Assembly: GCF_001665575.1 (NCBI RefSeq)
Contig: NZ_LZSU01000005.1
Location: 1-63,948, forward strand
Length of the DNA: 63,948 nucleotides
DNA from: Mycobacterium sp. 852013-51886_SCH5428379
GTDB taxonomy: Bacteria > Actinomycetota > Actinomycetes > Mycobacteriales > Mycobacteriaceae
Reading direction: 5' to 3'
Of the stretch, positions 17,562 through 28,023 are shown in pieces (the stretch's first letter is position 1; each line of letters starts with the position of its first letter). Position numbers and translations under genes: made by a program. Below the pieces are notes generated by a model, which saw only the letters and a program-made list of their open reading frames with translations, was not told the origin of the DNA and made no database searches.

Positions 17562-18245
17562 TCACGGCGTGAGCGGCCGGGTGAGCAGCACCGGCCCCTG
17601 AGCCATGAAACGCGGTGTGCTGCCCCGGTGTTCGTCAGCGGCATGCACGGTCAGCGGATGCAGCAGATACACGTCGCCCGCCGTGCCGGTGGCCGGAATG
17701 ACGGCGCAGTCGGCACTGGCGCGTTCGGCGATCGCACCGGCCGCCACGGCGTCGAGCGCCCGGTCGCCCAGCGCCGCGGCGACCGCACGATGGGATCCGA
17801 TCCGGATGCGGGTCGGCGCGTCACGGGGTCCGACGTCGGAGAGCAGGGTCAGCACCAGCATCGTGTGCGGCCGCGCGCTGACCAGCCAGGAGCCATCGGG
17901 CTGCGGGGTGTTGAGGTCGACGTGCCAGCCGCGGTCGTCGTCGCCGGGCCGGACGGGGAACCGGACCGGGATGTTGCCGAGCGCGCCCCGCGGCTGCCAC
18001 ACGCCCGGCCCGCAGACCCGGTCCAACGCGTCGGCCAACCGGGGGCTGCGCGCCAGCTCCCCGAACGGACCATCGCCCGTCATGTCCGCGGTCCACACCA
18101 CCGGTTTGGTCCACGCCGTTGAGTCGTCTGGGGTGAGCCCGATCTGGCGCCACAGCCGGGCGCGCGCGGCGTCGGCCGCGGTCCGCAACTCCGGTTGTTC
18201 GATCTTCAGCACACCCTGCTGCGACCAGGCCTCGACGTCCACCAC
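17562..18245 (-). CDS. Phytanoyl-CoA dioxygenase (PhyH)-like protein
   Basis: A 227-residue protein of the PhyH superfamily of Fe(II)/2-oxoglutarate dioxygenases. The HxD half of the iron triad is in GWHVDLN, and the distal histidine is in LLHPLTVHAADEHRG, with a 2-oxoglutarate-type Arg in PRFM. Such enzymes hydroxylate lipids or small metabolites in the cytosol. GTG at 18245 starts the frame. It is convergent with yaaA (four bases apart) and lies 41 bases downstream of an alpha/beta hydrolase gene on the same strand, so the two may be co-transcribed. The substrate cannot be inferred. Confidence 0.75.
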   Translation of the reverse strand: MVDVEAWSQQGVLKIEQPELRTAADAARARLWRQIGLTPDDSTAWTKPVVWTADMTGDGPFGELARSPRLADALDRVCGPGVWQPRGALGNIPVRFPVRPGDDDRGWHVDLNTPQPDGSWLVSARPHTMLVLTLLSDVGPRDAPTRIRIGSHRAVAAALGDRALDAVAAGAIAERASADCAVIPATGTAGDVYLLHPLTVHAADEHRGSTPRFMAQGPVLLTRPLTP

Positions 18246-18286
18246 AGGGTCGACGGTGCCTCATCTGCGGGCGTCGGCCAACCGAT

Positions 18287-19129
18287 TTACGGCAGGTTCT
18301 GCGCGATCGCGGCCACCGTGACGGGGTCGGTGACGCAGGTGAAGTGGTTGCTGTCGGGCGCATCGACCACGCGGACGGCCGGGTTGACCGTATGCAGAGC
18401 GTGGACGGCGTCGTCGGCGATCAGCGCGACGCCGTTGAGCGGTTTGGCGGCGCGCACCGCCACGGTCGGCATCCGCAGGGCCCGCCAGTAGTCCGACCAG
18501 TCCCGCGGCCAGCGCTGGAAGAGGTCTTCCTCGGCCGCCGCCCGCGACGACGTCGGCTGCCACATCCCGTCGGGCAGTTCGGCCAGTTCGTAGGTGTAGT
18601 GCTCATCCCAGAACGACGTCCAGTGGTCGATGACACCGGCGGCGCGGACCGAGTCGAGGTACTCGGCGGGTGAGCCGACCGCCGCCTCCAGCCGCGCGAA
18701 CCCCTCGCGCACCGGCGCCAACGCGGCAGCCTGGGCGGGGCCGATGTGGTCGATCAGCGCGACGCTGCGCAGCCGCGCGCCGTCGTCGACCGCCGCCTGC
18801 ATGGCGATCAGCGCGCCGAGCGACCACCCGGCGACGTCGAAGGTGTCGGCGCCCAGCGCGGTGGCCACGTCGAACACGTCGCGGGTGTGGGCGTCGAGCC
18901 CGTAGCTGCCCGCCAGGGTGACCTCGCTGCGGCCCCGACCACGAAGATCGAACGCGGCCACCCGCCGCCGGGGGCCGGCAAGCTGCTCGGCCAGGTGAGT
19001 GAACGCGGTCAGATTCGCCGAGATGCCGTGCACGCAGAGCAGCAGCGGCGCCTCGTCGGCACCCCAGGTCCGCACCCGGACCCGTCCGGACGGCAGGGCG
19101 AGGTCGAGGTCCGTCGGGTCGGCAGTCAT
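18287..19129 (-). CDS. Alpha/beta hydrolase
   Basis: A 280-residue alpha/beta hydrolase of the esterase/C-C hydrolase type. Features are the oxyanion segment CVHGISANLTAF, the strand motif FDLRGRGRSE, the nucleophile elbow AGWSLGALIAM, and a C-terminal His in DSNHFTCV. ATG at 19129 (MTADPTDLDL) is preferred over a codon at 19147 that adds a basic stretch. It sits between the PhyH-like gene and an amidohydrolase, all on the minus strand with gaps of about 40 bases. This suggests one catabolic transcript whose substrate is unknown. Confidence 0.8.
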   Translation of the reverse strand: MTADPTDLDLALPSGRVRVRTWGADEAPLLLCVHGISANLTAFTHLAEQLAGPRRRVAAFDLRGRGRSEVTLAGSYGLDAHTRDVFDVATALGADTFDVAGWSLGALIAMQAAVDDGARLRSVALIDHIGPAQAAALAPVREGFARLEAAVGSPAEYLDSVRAAGVIDHWTSFWDEHYTYELAELPDGMWQPTSSRAAAEEDLFQRWPRDWSDYWRALRMPTVAVRAAKPLNGVALIADDAVHALHTVNPAVRVVDAPDSNHFTCVTDPVTVAAIAQNLP

Positions 19130-19168
19130 CGGGCGGACTCTACGCAAGCACGCGACTCAGGCCTCGTC

Positions 19169-20431
19169 TTACGTCCTGGCGAGCTGTTTCTCCTCGTACA
19201 GCCGCCGCCACTCGGCCCGCGACCGGATCGACACGTCGACGTCGGCGCCCTTCGCCCGCAGCGCCCGCACCGTCGTCTCCTCCTTGGGGGTGAGCTTGAA
19301 CGGATCCCAGCCGAAGAACCGGCAGGAGTTCTCCCAGGTGATCTTGTTGATGTCCGAATCGGACGCGCCCGCGGCGTTGAGTTCGGCCAGCACCTGCTCG
19401 GGAGCGTCGGGCCAGAAGCAGTCCGAGTGCGGGTAGTCGCATTCCCAGGCGATGATGTCGATGCCGATCTCGTGGCGCAGCTTCAGCGACGTCTTGTCGG
19501 TGACGTAGCAGGCGAGCGAATGCTCACGGAACACGTCCGACGGCAGCTTGTCGCCGAAGTCGCGGCGCAGCCACTTCTGGTTGGTGTAGTGCCGGTCGCT
19601 GCGATCGAGATAGAACGGGATCCAGCCGATCCCGCCCTCGGAGAACGCGAACTTCAGATCGGGATAGTTGCGCATCGCCGGGCCCCACAGCAGATCCTGT
19701 GCGCACATCGCCGAGACCTGCGTGGCCAGGATGATCAGGTTGTCGATCGGGGCGTTGGGCGCCATGCTGATCGCGCCGAACCCGGTGCCGATGTGCAGGC
19801 ACATCACCACGTTCTCCTCCGACAGCGTCCGGAAGACCGGACCCCAGTAGTCCTCGTCGTGGTAGCTCGGAAGCCCTTCCAGGTGCGGCAGTTCGGGCAT
19901 GGTCACGGCGCGGCAGCCCTTGGCGGCGACGCGGCGGATCTCCTTGCACATCGCCTCGGGGTTCCACGTCGGCAGGACGGCGATGGGGATGAACCGGTCG
20001 GGGTAGGAGCCGGCCCATTCGTCGATGTGCCAGTCGTTGTAGGCCGACACCATGACGAGGGTGACCTCTTCGCGGTGCATGTTCAGATGCCGCGCGGAGA
20101 ATCCGGTGAAGGTCGGGAAGCACATCGAGGCGAGGATGCCGTTCCGGTTCATGTCCCGCACGCGCTCGTGCACGTCGTAGACGCCGGGTCGCATCTCGGC
20201 GAACCCGGCCGGGTCACGGCCCCATTCCTCGGCCGGCCACGACACGACGGCGTTGAGCCCGCTGACGCCCTGCGGCCGCCCCTGGTACATCCACTGGTCG
20301 ACGCCCTTGTCGTCGGTCACGACGATCGGCGCGTCGGCCTTGTACTTCTCGGGGACGTGGTTGAGGAACATGTCGGGTGGCTCCACGACGTGGTCATCGA
20401 TACTCACCAGGATCAGGTCGTCGACATTCAT
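19169..20431 (-). CDS. Amidohydrolase family 2 (ACMSD-like) protein
   Basis: A 420-residue metal-dependent hydrolase of the amidohydrolase-2 family, which includes decarboxylases and hydrolases acting on aromatic or lipid-derived acids. The N-terminal metal motif is SIDDHVVEPP, the substrate barrel contains LHIGTGFG, and the catalytic Asp region is AWECDYPHSDCFWP. Length and motifs match a group common in mycobacteria and rhodococci, often found near steroid or aromatic catabolic genes. It is divergently transcribed from an AraC-type regulator with only 24 bases between start codons, so that regulator is its likely controller. The exact reaction is unknown. Confidence 0.85.
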   Translation of the reverse strand: MNVDDLILVSIDDHVVEPPDMFLNHVPEKYKADAPIVVTDDKGVDQWMYQGRPQGVSGLNAVVSWPAEEWGRDPAGFAEMRPGVYDVHERVRDMNRNGILASMCFPTFTGFSARHLNMHREEVTLVMVSAYNDWHIDEWAGSYPDRFIPIAVLPTWNPEAMCKEIRRVAAKGCRAVTMPELPHLEGLPSYHDEDYWGPVFRTLSEENVVMCLHIGTGFGAISMAPNAPIDNLIILATQVSAMCAQDLLWGPAMRNYPDLKFAFSEGGIGWIPFYLDRSDRHYTNQKWLRRDFGDKLPSDVFREHSLACYVTDKTSLKLRHEIGIDIIAWECDYPHSDCFWPDAPEQVLAELNAAGASDSDINKITWENSCRFFGWDPFKLTPKEETTVRALRAKGADVDVSIRSRAEWRRLYEEKQLART

Positions 20432-20455
20432 ATCCCAGTAGTACCGTGGAAAACC

Positions 20456-21301
20456 GTGACCGTCTCTGCGTCTTCGGACAGATTATTGTCCGAACCGGCC
20501 AATCTCGGCCCACGCCGCCGGATCATCGAATTGCGCCGCGGTGGGCGTGCGCTCGGAGGCAGCTATCTCTACGAGGGCGACGCCCTCATCACCGGATGGC
20601 ATTCGCACGAGGTCCACCAGATCGAGTACGCGCTGCACGGCGTCGTCGAAGTCGAAACCGATTCCGCGCATTACCTGTTGCCGCCCCAGCAGGCCGCCTG
20701 GATCCCCGCCGGCCTCGAGCACCAGGCCGTGATGAACCCCGACGTGAAGACCGTCGCGGTGATGTTCGACCGCGCGCTGATCGCCGATGGCGACGACCGC
20801 GCGCGAATCCTGGCGGTGTCGCCGCTGATCCGCGAGATGATGATCTACGCGTTGCGCTGGCCGATCAACAGGCCGGACGGTGACGAGGTGTCGGACGGGT
20901 TCTTCCGGACGCTGGCCGCGCTGGTGGCCGAGGCGCTCGACCACGAGGCGCCGCTGAGCCTGCCGACGTCGGACCACCCGATCGTCTCCGCCGCGATGTC
21001 CTACACCAAACAGCATCTCGGCACCGTCACCTGCGAGCAGGTCAGCCGTGCGGTGTCGGTGTCGGAGCGCACCCTGCGCAGGCACTTCCAGGAGGAACTC
21101 GGATTGCCCTGGCGCACCTATCTGTTGCACGCGCGGATGCTGCGCGCCATGGCGCTGCTGGCCGCACCGGGGGCGTCGGTCCAGGAGACCTCTCACGCGG
21201 TCGGCTTCGACAGCCTGAGCTCGTTCACCCGGGCCTTCGCCCAGTTCTGCGGGGAGACGCCGTCGGCGTACCGGCGTCGCGCCGGTGAGGCGTCCGGCTA
21301 G
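20456..21301 (+). CDS. AraC-family transcriptional regulator
   Basis: A 281-residue AraC-type activator. An N-terminal cupin-like sensor (GWHSHEVHQIEYALHGVVEVE, then PPQQAAWIPAG) is followed by two helix-turn-helix motifs at about 190-275 (VTCEQVSRAVSVSERTLRRH and ETSHAVGFDSLSSFTRAF). The GTG at 20456 gives full cupin coverage; the open frame continues far upstream but overlaps the amidohydrolase gene. It likely controls that divergent amidohydrolase and possibly itself. The final bases overlap the convergent eis stop by four. Confidence 0.87.
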   Translation: MTVSASSDRLLSEPANLGPRRRIIELRRGGRALGGSYLYEGDALITGWHSHEVHQIEYALHGVVEVETDSAHYLLPPQQAAWIPAGLEHQAVMNPDVKTVAVMFDRALIADGDDRARILAVSPLIREMMIYALRWPINRPDGDEVSDGFFRTLAALVAEALDHEAPLSLPTSDHPIVSAAMSYTKQHLGTVTCEQVSRAVSVSERTLRRHFQEELGLPWRTYLLHARMLRAMALLAAPGASVQETSHAVGFDSLSSFTRAFAQFCGETPSAYRRRAGEASG

Positions 21302-22512
21302 AACGGATAACCCAGCTCGGCGGTGACGTCGGTGGCGAACGCGGCATCGAGGCGGCTGACGAGCCCGGAGTCGTTGCAGCGCAGTCGATTCCCCACGGCG
21401 AACGACGACGCCCGGTGGGCGCCGAGGTACAGCGACCCGAGCACGTCCACGTCGAGTTCCACGTCTGCGACCGCGTCGGTTGCCGCGCAGTGCGCGTGAC
21501 CGTCCGTGACACGCAGCGCGAACGTGCCGCCGCCGCCGCGGAAGCCGTCGGTCACCCGTAGCACGACCGCGAGGTCGGCGGCGTACGCGCGGGCCTGGAG
21601 CGCGGCGGGAATGTCGTTGAGCCGCAACCACAGCGCGTCGCCGGCGGCGGTGGTGCGCACGGCGCGGGCGTCGGTCAGCAGATACGGCAGCGGATCGGCC
21701 GGATGCGTCTCGATCTCGATACGCTCCATCAGATCCATACCGCACAGCGTGCGCCACAGCGCGACATCGGCCTCCGCGGTGACCGCGACCTTCTCCACCA
21801 CCCGGACGTACCTGGCGCCCTCACCGTGGGCGCGGTAGAGCACGTACCCGTCGGGGTGCAGGAACGCGAACAACGGGCTGCCGCCGCCACGTTCGCCGTC
21901 GCGGTCGGCCATCAGGTCGTCCCACAGGGCACGCGGGCGAATCAGGCCGCCGGGGGTGACGGCCCGCCATCGGTCGTAGCGTTCGACGAGGTCGTCGACG
22001 CGCTCAGCAGGCGTGACGATCCGGACGCCGCCGGGATCCGGTGCGTCGGGACGGAACTGCGCGCGACGCCGGTCCACCGACCAGCTCTGCTCGATGGTCG
22101 CGGGACCGAAGCCGAAGCGGCCGTAGATCCCGCCCTCGCTGGCGGTCAACGCGGTGAGCGGATAGCCGGCCGCGGCGATCCGGTCGTGCAGTTCGGTCAG
22201 CATCGAACGCAGCAGACCCCTTCGGCGATGGGTCGGGGCGACGGCCACCCAGCTGATCCCCGCCACCGGCAGCCGGCCGCCGCCCGGCACGGTCAGCTCC
22301 ATGTCGAGATACAGGGCCTGACCGACGATGTCGCCGTCGTCCTCGACGACCACCGCACCGCCCGCGGGGATCATCGACCGCCACGCCGCCATCGCCGCCG
22401 GATCGACGACGTGGCCGAAGCTGGTGGCGTCGAGCCGCAGCATCCGCGACCAGTCGTCGTCGGCCGCCGGGCGGGGGGTCACGTCGGTGTGCACAGGGTC
22501 CGACAGTGCCAC
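21298..22512 (-). CDS. eis: Eis-family GCN5-related N-acetyltransferase
   Basis: A 404-residue Eis (enhanced intracellular survival) protein, a hexameric acetyltransferase that modifies amines, including aminoglycosides at several positions. The N-terminal GNAT domain carries the acetyl-CoA loop VAPTHRRRGLLRSM; a second GNAT-like region and a C-terminal sterol-carrier-like domain with VLGSLYLGAHRASSF follow. The protein ends in Phe, as in M. tuberculosis Eis, whose C-terminal carboxylate is catalytic. The GTG at 22512 is chosen for alignment with known Eis. It is divergent from the PLP decarboxylase gene (61 bases). M. tuberculosis eis overexpression gives kanamycin resistance; expression here cannot be judged. 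Confidence 0.92.
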   Translation of the reverse strand: MALSDPVHTDVTPRPAADDDWSRMLRLDATSFGHVVDPAAMAAWRSMIPAGGAVVVEDDGDIVGQALYLDMELTVPGGGRLPVAGISWVAVAPTHRRRGLLRSMLTELHDRIAAAGYPLTALTASEGGIYGRFGFGPATIEQSWSVDRRRAQFRPDAPDPGGVRIVTPAERVDDLVERYDRWRAVTPGGLIRPRALWDDLMADRDGERGGGSPLFAFLHPDGYVLYRAHGEGARYVRVVEKVAVTAEADVALWRTLCGMDLMERIEIETHPADPLPYLLTDARAVRTTAAGDALWLRLNDIPAALQARAYAADLAVVLRVTDGFRGGGGTFALRVTDGHAHCAATDAVADVELDVDVLGSLYLGAHRASSFAVGNRLRCNDSGLVSRLDAAFATDVTAELGYPF

Positions 22513-22573
22513 AGCCGAATCATGCGTCGCACCCCGTTTTCCGCCGACCGCGGCCGATAGGCTCGATGGCCAG

Positions 22574-23950
<1,377 letters not shown>

Positions 23951-23954
23951 CGCG

Positions 23955-24452
23955 TCAGACCTTGGCGATGAGGTCGCTGGAGTAGAACTCCGCCGGCCCC
24001 TGCGCACCCGGCTGCGGCAGGTCGACGGCAACCCAGGCACCCGTCGCCCCCGACATCAGCGGTGCGGACAGCGTCACCGCGCCGGCGCCCGCCCCGTCGG
24101 TGCGCAGGTCCAGCACGGCGGTGCCCTGGCCGCCCGCATGGCAGCCCTCCCACGATTCGCGCGGCATCTGGATCAACCGCACCTGATAGGTGGCGTTCGG
24201 CTTGGCGAGGACCATCTGCACGTCCGCGGTGACCTGACCGCCCGAGGAGCGCACGGTGGCGGTGGGCCGGCCGGTGCCCACGGCGTCGTAGTAGTCCATC
24301 GTGCTGAAGTCGCAGCGCCGCAGCACCGTGTTGAGCGGCAGGAACTGCCCGCTGTTCTCCGCCATCGCCATGCTGACGGCGAAGCTCGCCGCGGGGGTGG
24401 TCGCCATGGCCGTCGCGACGGTGGCCAGTGCCCAACGAGTCAGTGTGCGCAT
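23955..24452 (-). CDS. Secreted hypothetical protein
   Basis: A 165-residue protein with a typical Sec signal ([31 protein letters not shown]) and no membrane segment after it. The mature part has two cysteines (RRCDF and EGCHAG) that could form a disulfide. The pattern with [17 protein letters not shown] resembles a family of small exported mycobacterial proteins of unknown role. It is convergent with the PLP decarboxylase gene, four bases apart. The 175 bases upstream, before the aldolase gene, hold both promoters but no recognised motif. Confidence 0.75.
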   Translation of the reverse strand: MRTLTRWALATVATAMATTPAASFAVSMAMAENSGQFLPLNTVLRRCDFSTMDYYDAVGTGRPTATVRSSGGQVTADVQMVLAKPNATYQVRLIQMPRESWEGCHAGGQGTAVLDLRTDGAGAGAVTLSAPLMSGATGAWVAVDLPQPGAQGPAEFYSSDLIAKV

Positions 24453-24627
24453 GGTCGTCCTTCTCTCTCTCCGCGTCGCCTCGGCACCGCCCGCGCGGTG
24501 TCGCCGGGGGTATTTCCACTGCCGGCCTCAGCCAACCACGACACCGGCCGAAAAGTGCCCGCACCCGGCGAATATCCTCAGAGCCGGAACACGGCGACAA
24601 TCGTCTTCAAAGGAGTGGACAGCACCG

Positions 24628-25521
24628 ATGGCCAATCAACAGCAGACCGACAAGCTGGCGGCGGGCAAGGGCTTCATCGCCGCGCTCGACCAGAGCGGCG
24701 GGTCGACCCCGAAGGCCTTGCGGCTGTACGGCGTCGAGGAGAACGAGTACTCGTCCGAGGACGAGATGTTCGACCTGATCCACAAGATGCGCTCGCGCAT
24801 CATCACCTCGCCGGTGTTCACCGGCGACCGGGTGCTCGGGGCGATCCTGTTCGAGCAGACGATGGACCGTCACATCGAAGGAAAGCCGTCGGCGGCGTTC
24901 CTGTGGGAGGACAAGGGCGTCGTACCGTTCCTCAAGATCGACAAGGGGCTGGCCGACGCCTCCGACGACGTACAGCTGATGAAGCCGATGCCCCAGCTCG
25001 ACGAGCTGCTCAAGCGCGGCGTCGACAACGGCATCTTCGGCACCAAGGAGCGTTCGGTGATCGGCGGTGCGAACGCCAAGGGCATCGCCGCGGTGGTGGC
25101 CCAGCAGTTCGAGGTCGCCCACCAGGTGCTGTCGCACGGTCTGGTACCGATCATCGAGCCCGAGGTCACCATCTCGATCGACGACAAGGCCGCAGCCGAG
25201 GACATCCTGCTCGAGGAGATCGCCAAGAACCTCGACTCCGTCCCGGCCGACCAGCAGGTGATGCTCAAGCTGACGCTGCCGTCGACGGCCAACCACTACC
25301 GGCCGCTGGTGGAGCACGACCGGGTGCTGCGGGTGGTGGCGCTGTCGGGCGGATACTCCCGCGAGGACGCCAACGCCAAGCTCGCCGAGAACACCGGCGT
25401 CATCGCCAGCTTCAGCCGGGCGCTCACCGAGGGGCTGTCGGCGCAGCAGTCCGACGAGGACTTCAACGCCACCCTCGACGCGACGATCCAGGCCATCTAC
25501 GACGCCTCCGTCGCGGGCTGA
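24628..25521 (+). CDS. fda: Class I fructose-bisphosphate aldolase
   Basis: A 297-residue class I (Schiff-base) aldolase that reversibly splits fructose-1,6-bisphosphate in glycolysis and gluconeogenesis. Family motifs include [49 protein letters not shown], and the Schiff-base lysine region VMLKLTLPS. Its length matches the bacterial type. The ATG at 24628 is chosen because the conserved start [10 protein letters not shown] follows; AAAGGAG is present somewhat far upstream at about 12 bases. Many mycobacteria rely on a class II aldolase as well, so this may be the condition-specific paralogue. It precedes the amidase gene by 71 bases. Confidence 0.9.
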   Translation: MANQQQTDKLAAGKGFIAALDQSGGSTPKALRLYGVEENEYSSEDEMFDLIHKMRSRIITSPVFTGDRVLGAILFEQTMDRHIEGKPSAAFLWEDKGVVPFLKIDKGLADASDDVQLMKPMPQLDELLKRGVDNGIFGTKERSVIGGANAKGIAAVVAQQFEVAHQVLSHGLVPIIEPEVTISIDDKAAAEDILLEEIAKNLDSVPADQQVMLKLTLPSTANHYRPLVEHDRVLRVVALSGGYSREDANAKLAENTGVIASFSRALTEGLSAQQSDEDFNATLDATIQAIYDASVAG

Positions 25522-25592
25522 CGATTCCCTGCGGTGCGCCGGGTTGCCAGTCGGCCCGGCGCATTGCAGGATCGCCGGGCATCGGAGGAGAT

Positions 25593-27056
25593 ATGGACAC
25601 TGACTCGGCATTCGAACTCGCGACCGTCGACGCCATCGGGCAGGCGGCGCTCGCCGCCGCCGGGGAGGTGTCGGCGGTAGAGCTGCTCGACGCAGCCCTG
25701 ATCCGCCTCGAGGCGGGCACGGCACTCAACGCGGTCGTGCACGAACTGTTCGACCGGGGCCGCGCCCAGGCCGAGGCGCTCGACGCGTCCGGCCGCTTGC
25801 GCGGCGGTGGTGCGGGACCGCTGGCCGGGGTGCCGTTCCTGCTCAAAGACCTCGGTGCGTCGCTGGGCGGCGCGCCGGAATCGATGGGATCGCGGGCGCT
25901 GCGCAACCGGTTCGCGCCGCAGAACGCGTGGATCGTCGACCGCTATCTCGCCGCCGGACTCGTGGTGTTCGGCAAGACCAACACCCCCGAGTGGGGCAAC
26001 CACTGCACCACCGAGCCGTCGCTGTCCGGCGCCACCGTCAACCCCTGGGCGCCCGACGTGACGCCGGGCGGGTCCAGCGGCGGGTCGGCGGCCGCGGTCG
26101 CCGCCGGGGTGGTGCCCGCGGCCTCCGGCGGTGACGGCACCGGTTCCATCCGGGTGCCGGCGTCGTGCTGCGGTCTGGTCGGGCTCAAACCGCGCCGGGC
26201 CCGCACGTCGTTCGGTCCGGCCGCCGGGCACCTGCTCGAGGGGCTGGCCGTCGAGCACGCCCTGACCCGGACCGTCCGCGACAGCGCCGCCCTGCTCGAC
26301 GCAGTGGCCGGCGGCGATCCCGGCGACCCCTACAACGCCGCGCCGCCACCGGCGCCGTACCTGGCCGCCATCGAGAATCCGCCGGTCGGCGTCCGCGTCC
26401 TGATGGCGACGCAGCCACCGTTCCCGGCGCCGCCGACCGATCCGGACGTCACCGCGGCGGTCGAGTCCACCGCCCGGTTGCTGGGCGAACTCGGGCACCA
26501 CGTCGGCACCGGTGCCCCGACGGTCGACGCCGACGCCATCGCCGACGCGATCGCCGTCCTGCACAACGTGAGCAACGCCGGCCTGCACGCCCTGGCGACC
26601 GCGCATCTGGGCCGGCCGCCGCAGGAGGACGAATTCGAGGCCAGCACCTGGGTGATGGTGCGCGAGGGGTTCACCACGACGGGTGTGCAGTACGCCGCGG
26701 CGATCGAGACCGTGCACGCCGAGACCCGCCGCTTCGTGGCCGCGATGGCCGGCCACGACGTCCTGCTGGCGCCGACCCTGCTGACCGGGCCGCCGCCGTA
26801 CCGGATGCTCGATCAGCCCCGCGGCACCACCAGGGCGTTCTTCGACGTCGAGTTCGCCACCACGGGGTGGACGGCGCTCGCCAATGTCACCGGGTGGGCG
26901 GCGATCTCGCTGCCGCTCGGGGTGACGTCGGCCGGCCTGCCGGTCGGCGTGCAACTGATGGCGCCCGAGGAGACGGTCCTGCTGCAACTCGCGGCGCAAC
27001 TGGAGAAGGTGGCGCCGTGGGCGCAGCGGCGTCCGCTGGGCTGGGTGGGCACCTAG
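25593..27056 (+). CDS. Amidase signature family enzyme
   Basis: A 487-residue amidase of the signature family with the Ser-cisSer-Lys triad: the Lys in PFLLKDLG, the cis-Ser in [16 protein letters not shown] and the nucleophilic Ser in [13 protein letters not shown]. These enzymes hydrolyse amides or aryl-acyl amides in the cytosol. The ATG at 25593 has GGAGGAG about three to eight bases upstream, a clear ribosome site. It follows the aldolase by 71 bases and precedes an alpha/beta hydrolase by 51 bases on the same strand. Specificity (glutamyl-tRNA, fatty acid amide or xenobiotic) is not determined; the absence of gatC/gatB neighbours argues against GatA. Confidence 0.88.
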   Translation: MDTDSAFELATVDAIGQAALAAAGEVSAVELLDAALIRLEAGTALNAVVHELFDRGRAQAEALDASGRLRGGGAGPLAGVPFLLKDLGASLGGAPESMGSRALRNRFAPQNAWIVDRYLAAGLVVFGKTNTPEWGNHCTTEPSLSGATVNPWAPDVTPGGSSGGSAAAVAAGVVPAASGGDGTGSIRVPASCCGLVGLKPRRARTSFGPAAGHLLEGLAVEHALTRTVRDSAALLDAVAGGDPGDPYNAAPPPAPYLAAIENPPVGVRVLMATQPPFPAPPTDPDVTAAVESTARLLGELGHHVGTGAPTVDADAIADAIAVLHNVSNAGLHALATAHLGRPPQEDEFEASTWVMVREGFTTTGVQYAAAIETVHAETRRFVAAMAGHDVLLAPTLLTGPPPYRMLDQPRGTTRAFFDVEFATTGWTALANVTGWAAISLPLGVTSAGLPVGVQLMAPEETVLLQLAAQLEKVAPWAQRRPLGWVGT

Positions 27057-27107
27057 GCACTCCAGGCCCGAGCCGGGGTGTCCCGGTGGCGTGCGACACT
27101 TCAGATC

Positions 27108-28022
27108 ATGGTCCCGCCTATCGCCCGCCCGAAGCTGGAGGGCAACATCGCGGTCGACGACGACCGCCGTATCGGATTCGCCGAATTCGGGGATCCCCGT
27201 GGCCGCGCGGTGTTCTGGTTGCACGGCACGCCGGGTGCGCGCAGGCAGATCCCCGCCGAGGCCCGTGCCATCGCCGAGGAGGAGAACCTCCGGCTGATCG
27301 GCATCGACCGACCGGGGATCGGCTCGTCCACCCCGCACCAGTATCCGAACGTGCTGGCGTTCGCCGACGACCTGCGCATCATCGCCGACACCCTCGGCAT
27401 CGATCGGATGGCGGTCATCGGGCTCTCCGGTGGCGGTCCGTACGCACTGGCCTGCGCGGCGGCCATGCCCGAGCGGGTGATCGGCGCAGGCATCATCGGG
27501 GGCGTCGCGCCGACCATCGGCCCGGATGCCATCGGGGGCGGGCTGATGAAGCTCGGCTCGCGCGTGGCGCCGTTCCTCGAGGTCGCAAGCACCCCCATCC
27601 GGTTGACCGCGGGCACGCTGATCCGGCTGATCCGGCCGGTCGCCGATCCCGCGCTGTACATCTACGCGGCGGTGTCCCCGGAACCCGACCGCCGGATGCT
27701 GGTGCGGCCCGAGTTCCGGGCGATGTTCCTCGACGACCTGCTCAACGGCAGCCGCAAACAGCTCGCTGCGCCGTTCGCCGACGTGGTGGCGTTCGCCAGG
27801 GACTGGGGGTTCCGCCTCGAGGACGTGAAGGTCACCGTGCGCTGGTGGCACGGCGACGTCGACCACATCATCCCGTTCGCCCACGGCCAGCACTGTGTGG
27901 CACGCCTGCCCGACGCCGAGCTCCACCCTGTGTCGGGCGAGAGCCATCTGGGCGGGCTCGGTCAGGCCAGGGCGATCCTGATGTCGATGAAGGACATCTG
28001 GGACCGCGCCGACCGCACCTGA
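27108..28022 (+). CDS. Alpha/beta hydrolase
   Basis: A 304-residue alpha/beta hydrolase. It shows the oxyanion segment FWLHGTPGARRQ, GIDRPGIGSSTP, the nucleophile elbow IGLSGGGPYALA, an acid residue in WWHGDVDHIIP and the late His in SGESHLGG. The unusual GLSGGGPYA elbow is seen in a group of mycobacterial hydrolases annotated as haloperoxidase or lipase-like. ATG at 27108 is preferred over a GTG at 27078. It may be co-transcribed with the upstream amidase (51 bases) and is convergent with cinA, one base apart. Confidence 0.8.
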   Translation: MVPPIARPKLEGNIAVDDDRRIGFAEFGDPRGRAVFWLHGTPGARRQIPAEARAIAEEENLRLIGIDRPGIGSSTPHQYPNVLAFADDLRIIADTLGIDRMAVIGLSGGGPYALACAAAMPERVIGAGIIGGVAPTIGPDAIGGGLMKLGSRVAPFLEVASTPIRLTAGTLIRLIRPVADPALYIYAAVSPEPDRRMLVRPEFRAMFLDDLLNGSRKQLAAPFADVVAFARDWGFRLEDVKVTVRWWHGDVDHIIPFAHGQHCVARLPDAELHPVSGESHLGGLGQARAILMSMKDIWDRADRT

Positions 28023-28023
28023 G

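Noticed and set aside
18746..21301. Long plus-strand frame joined to the AraC gene
   Set aside because: Only the part from 20456 encodes AraC; the upstream part lies antisense to the alpha/beta hydrolase and amidohydrolase genes and is low complexity.
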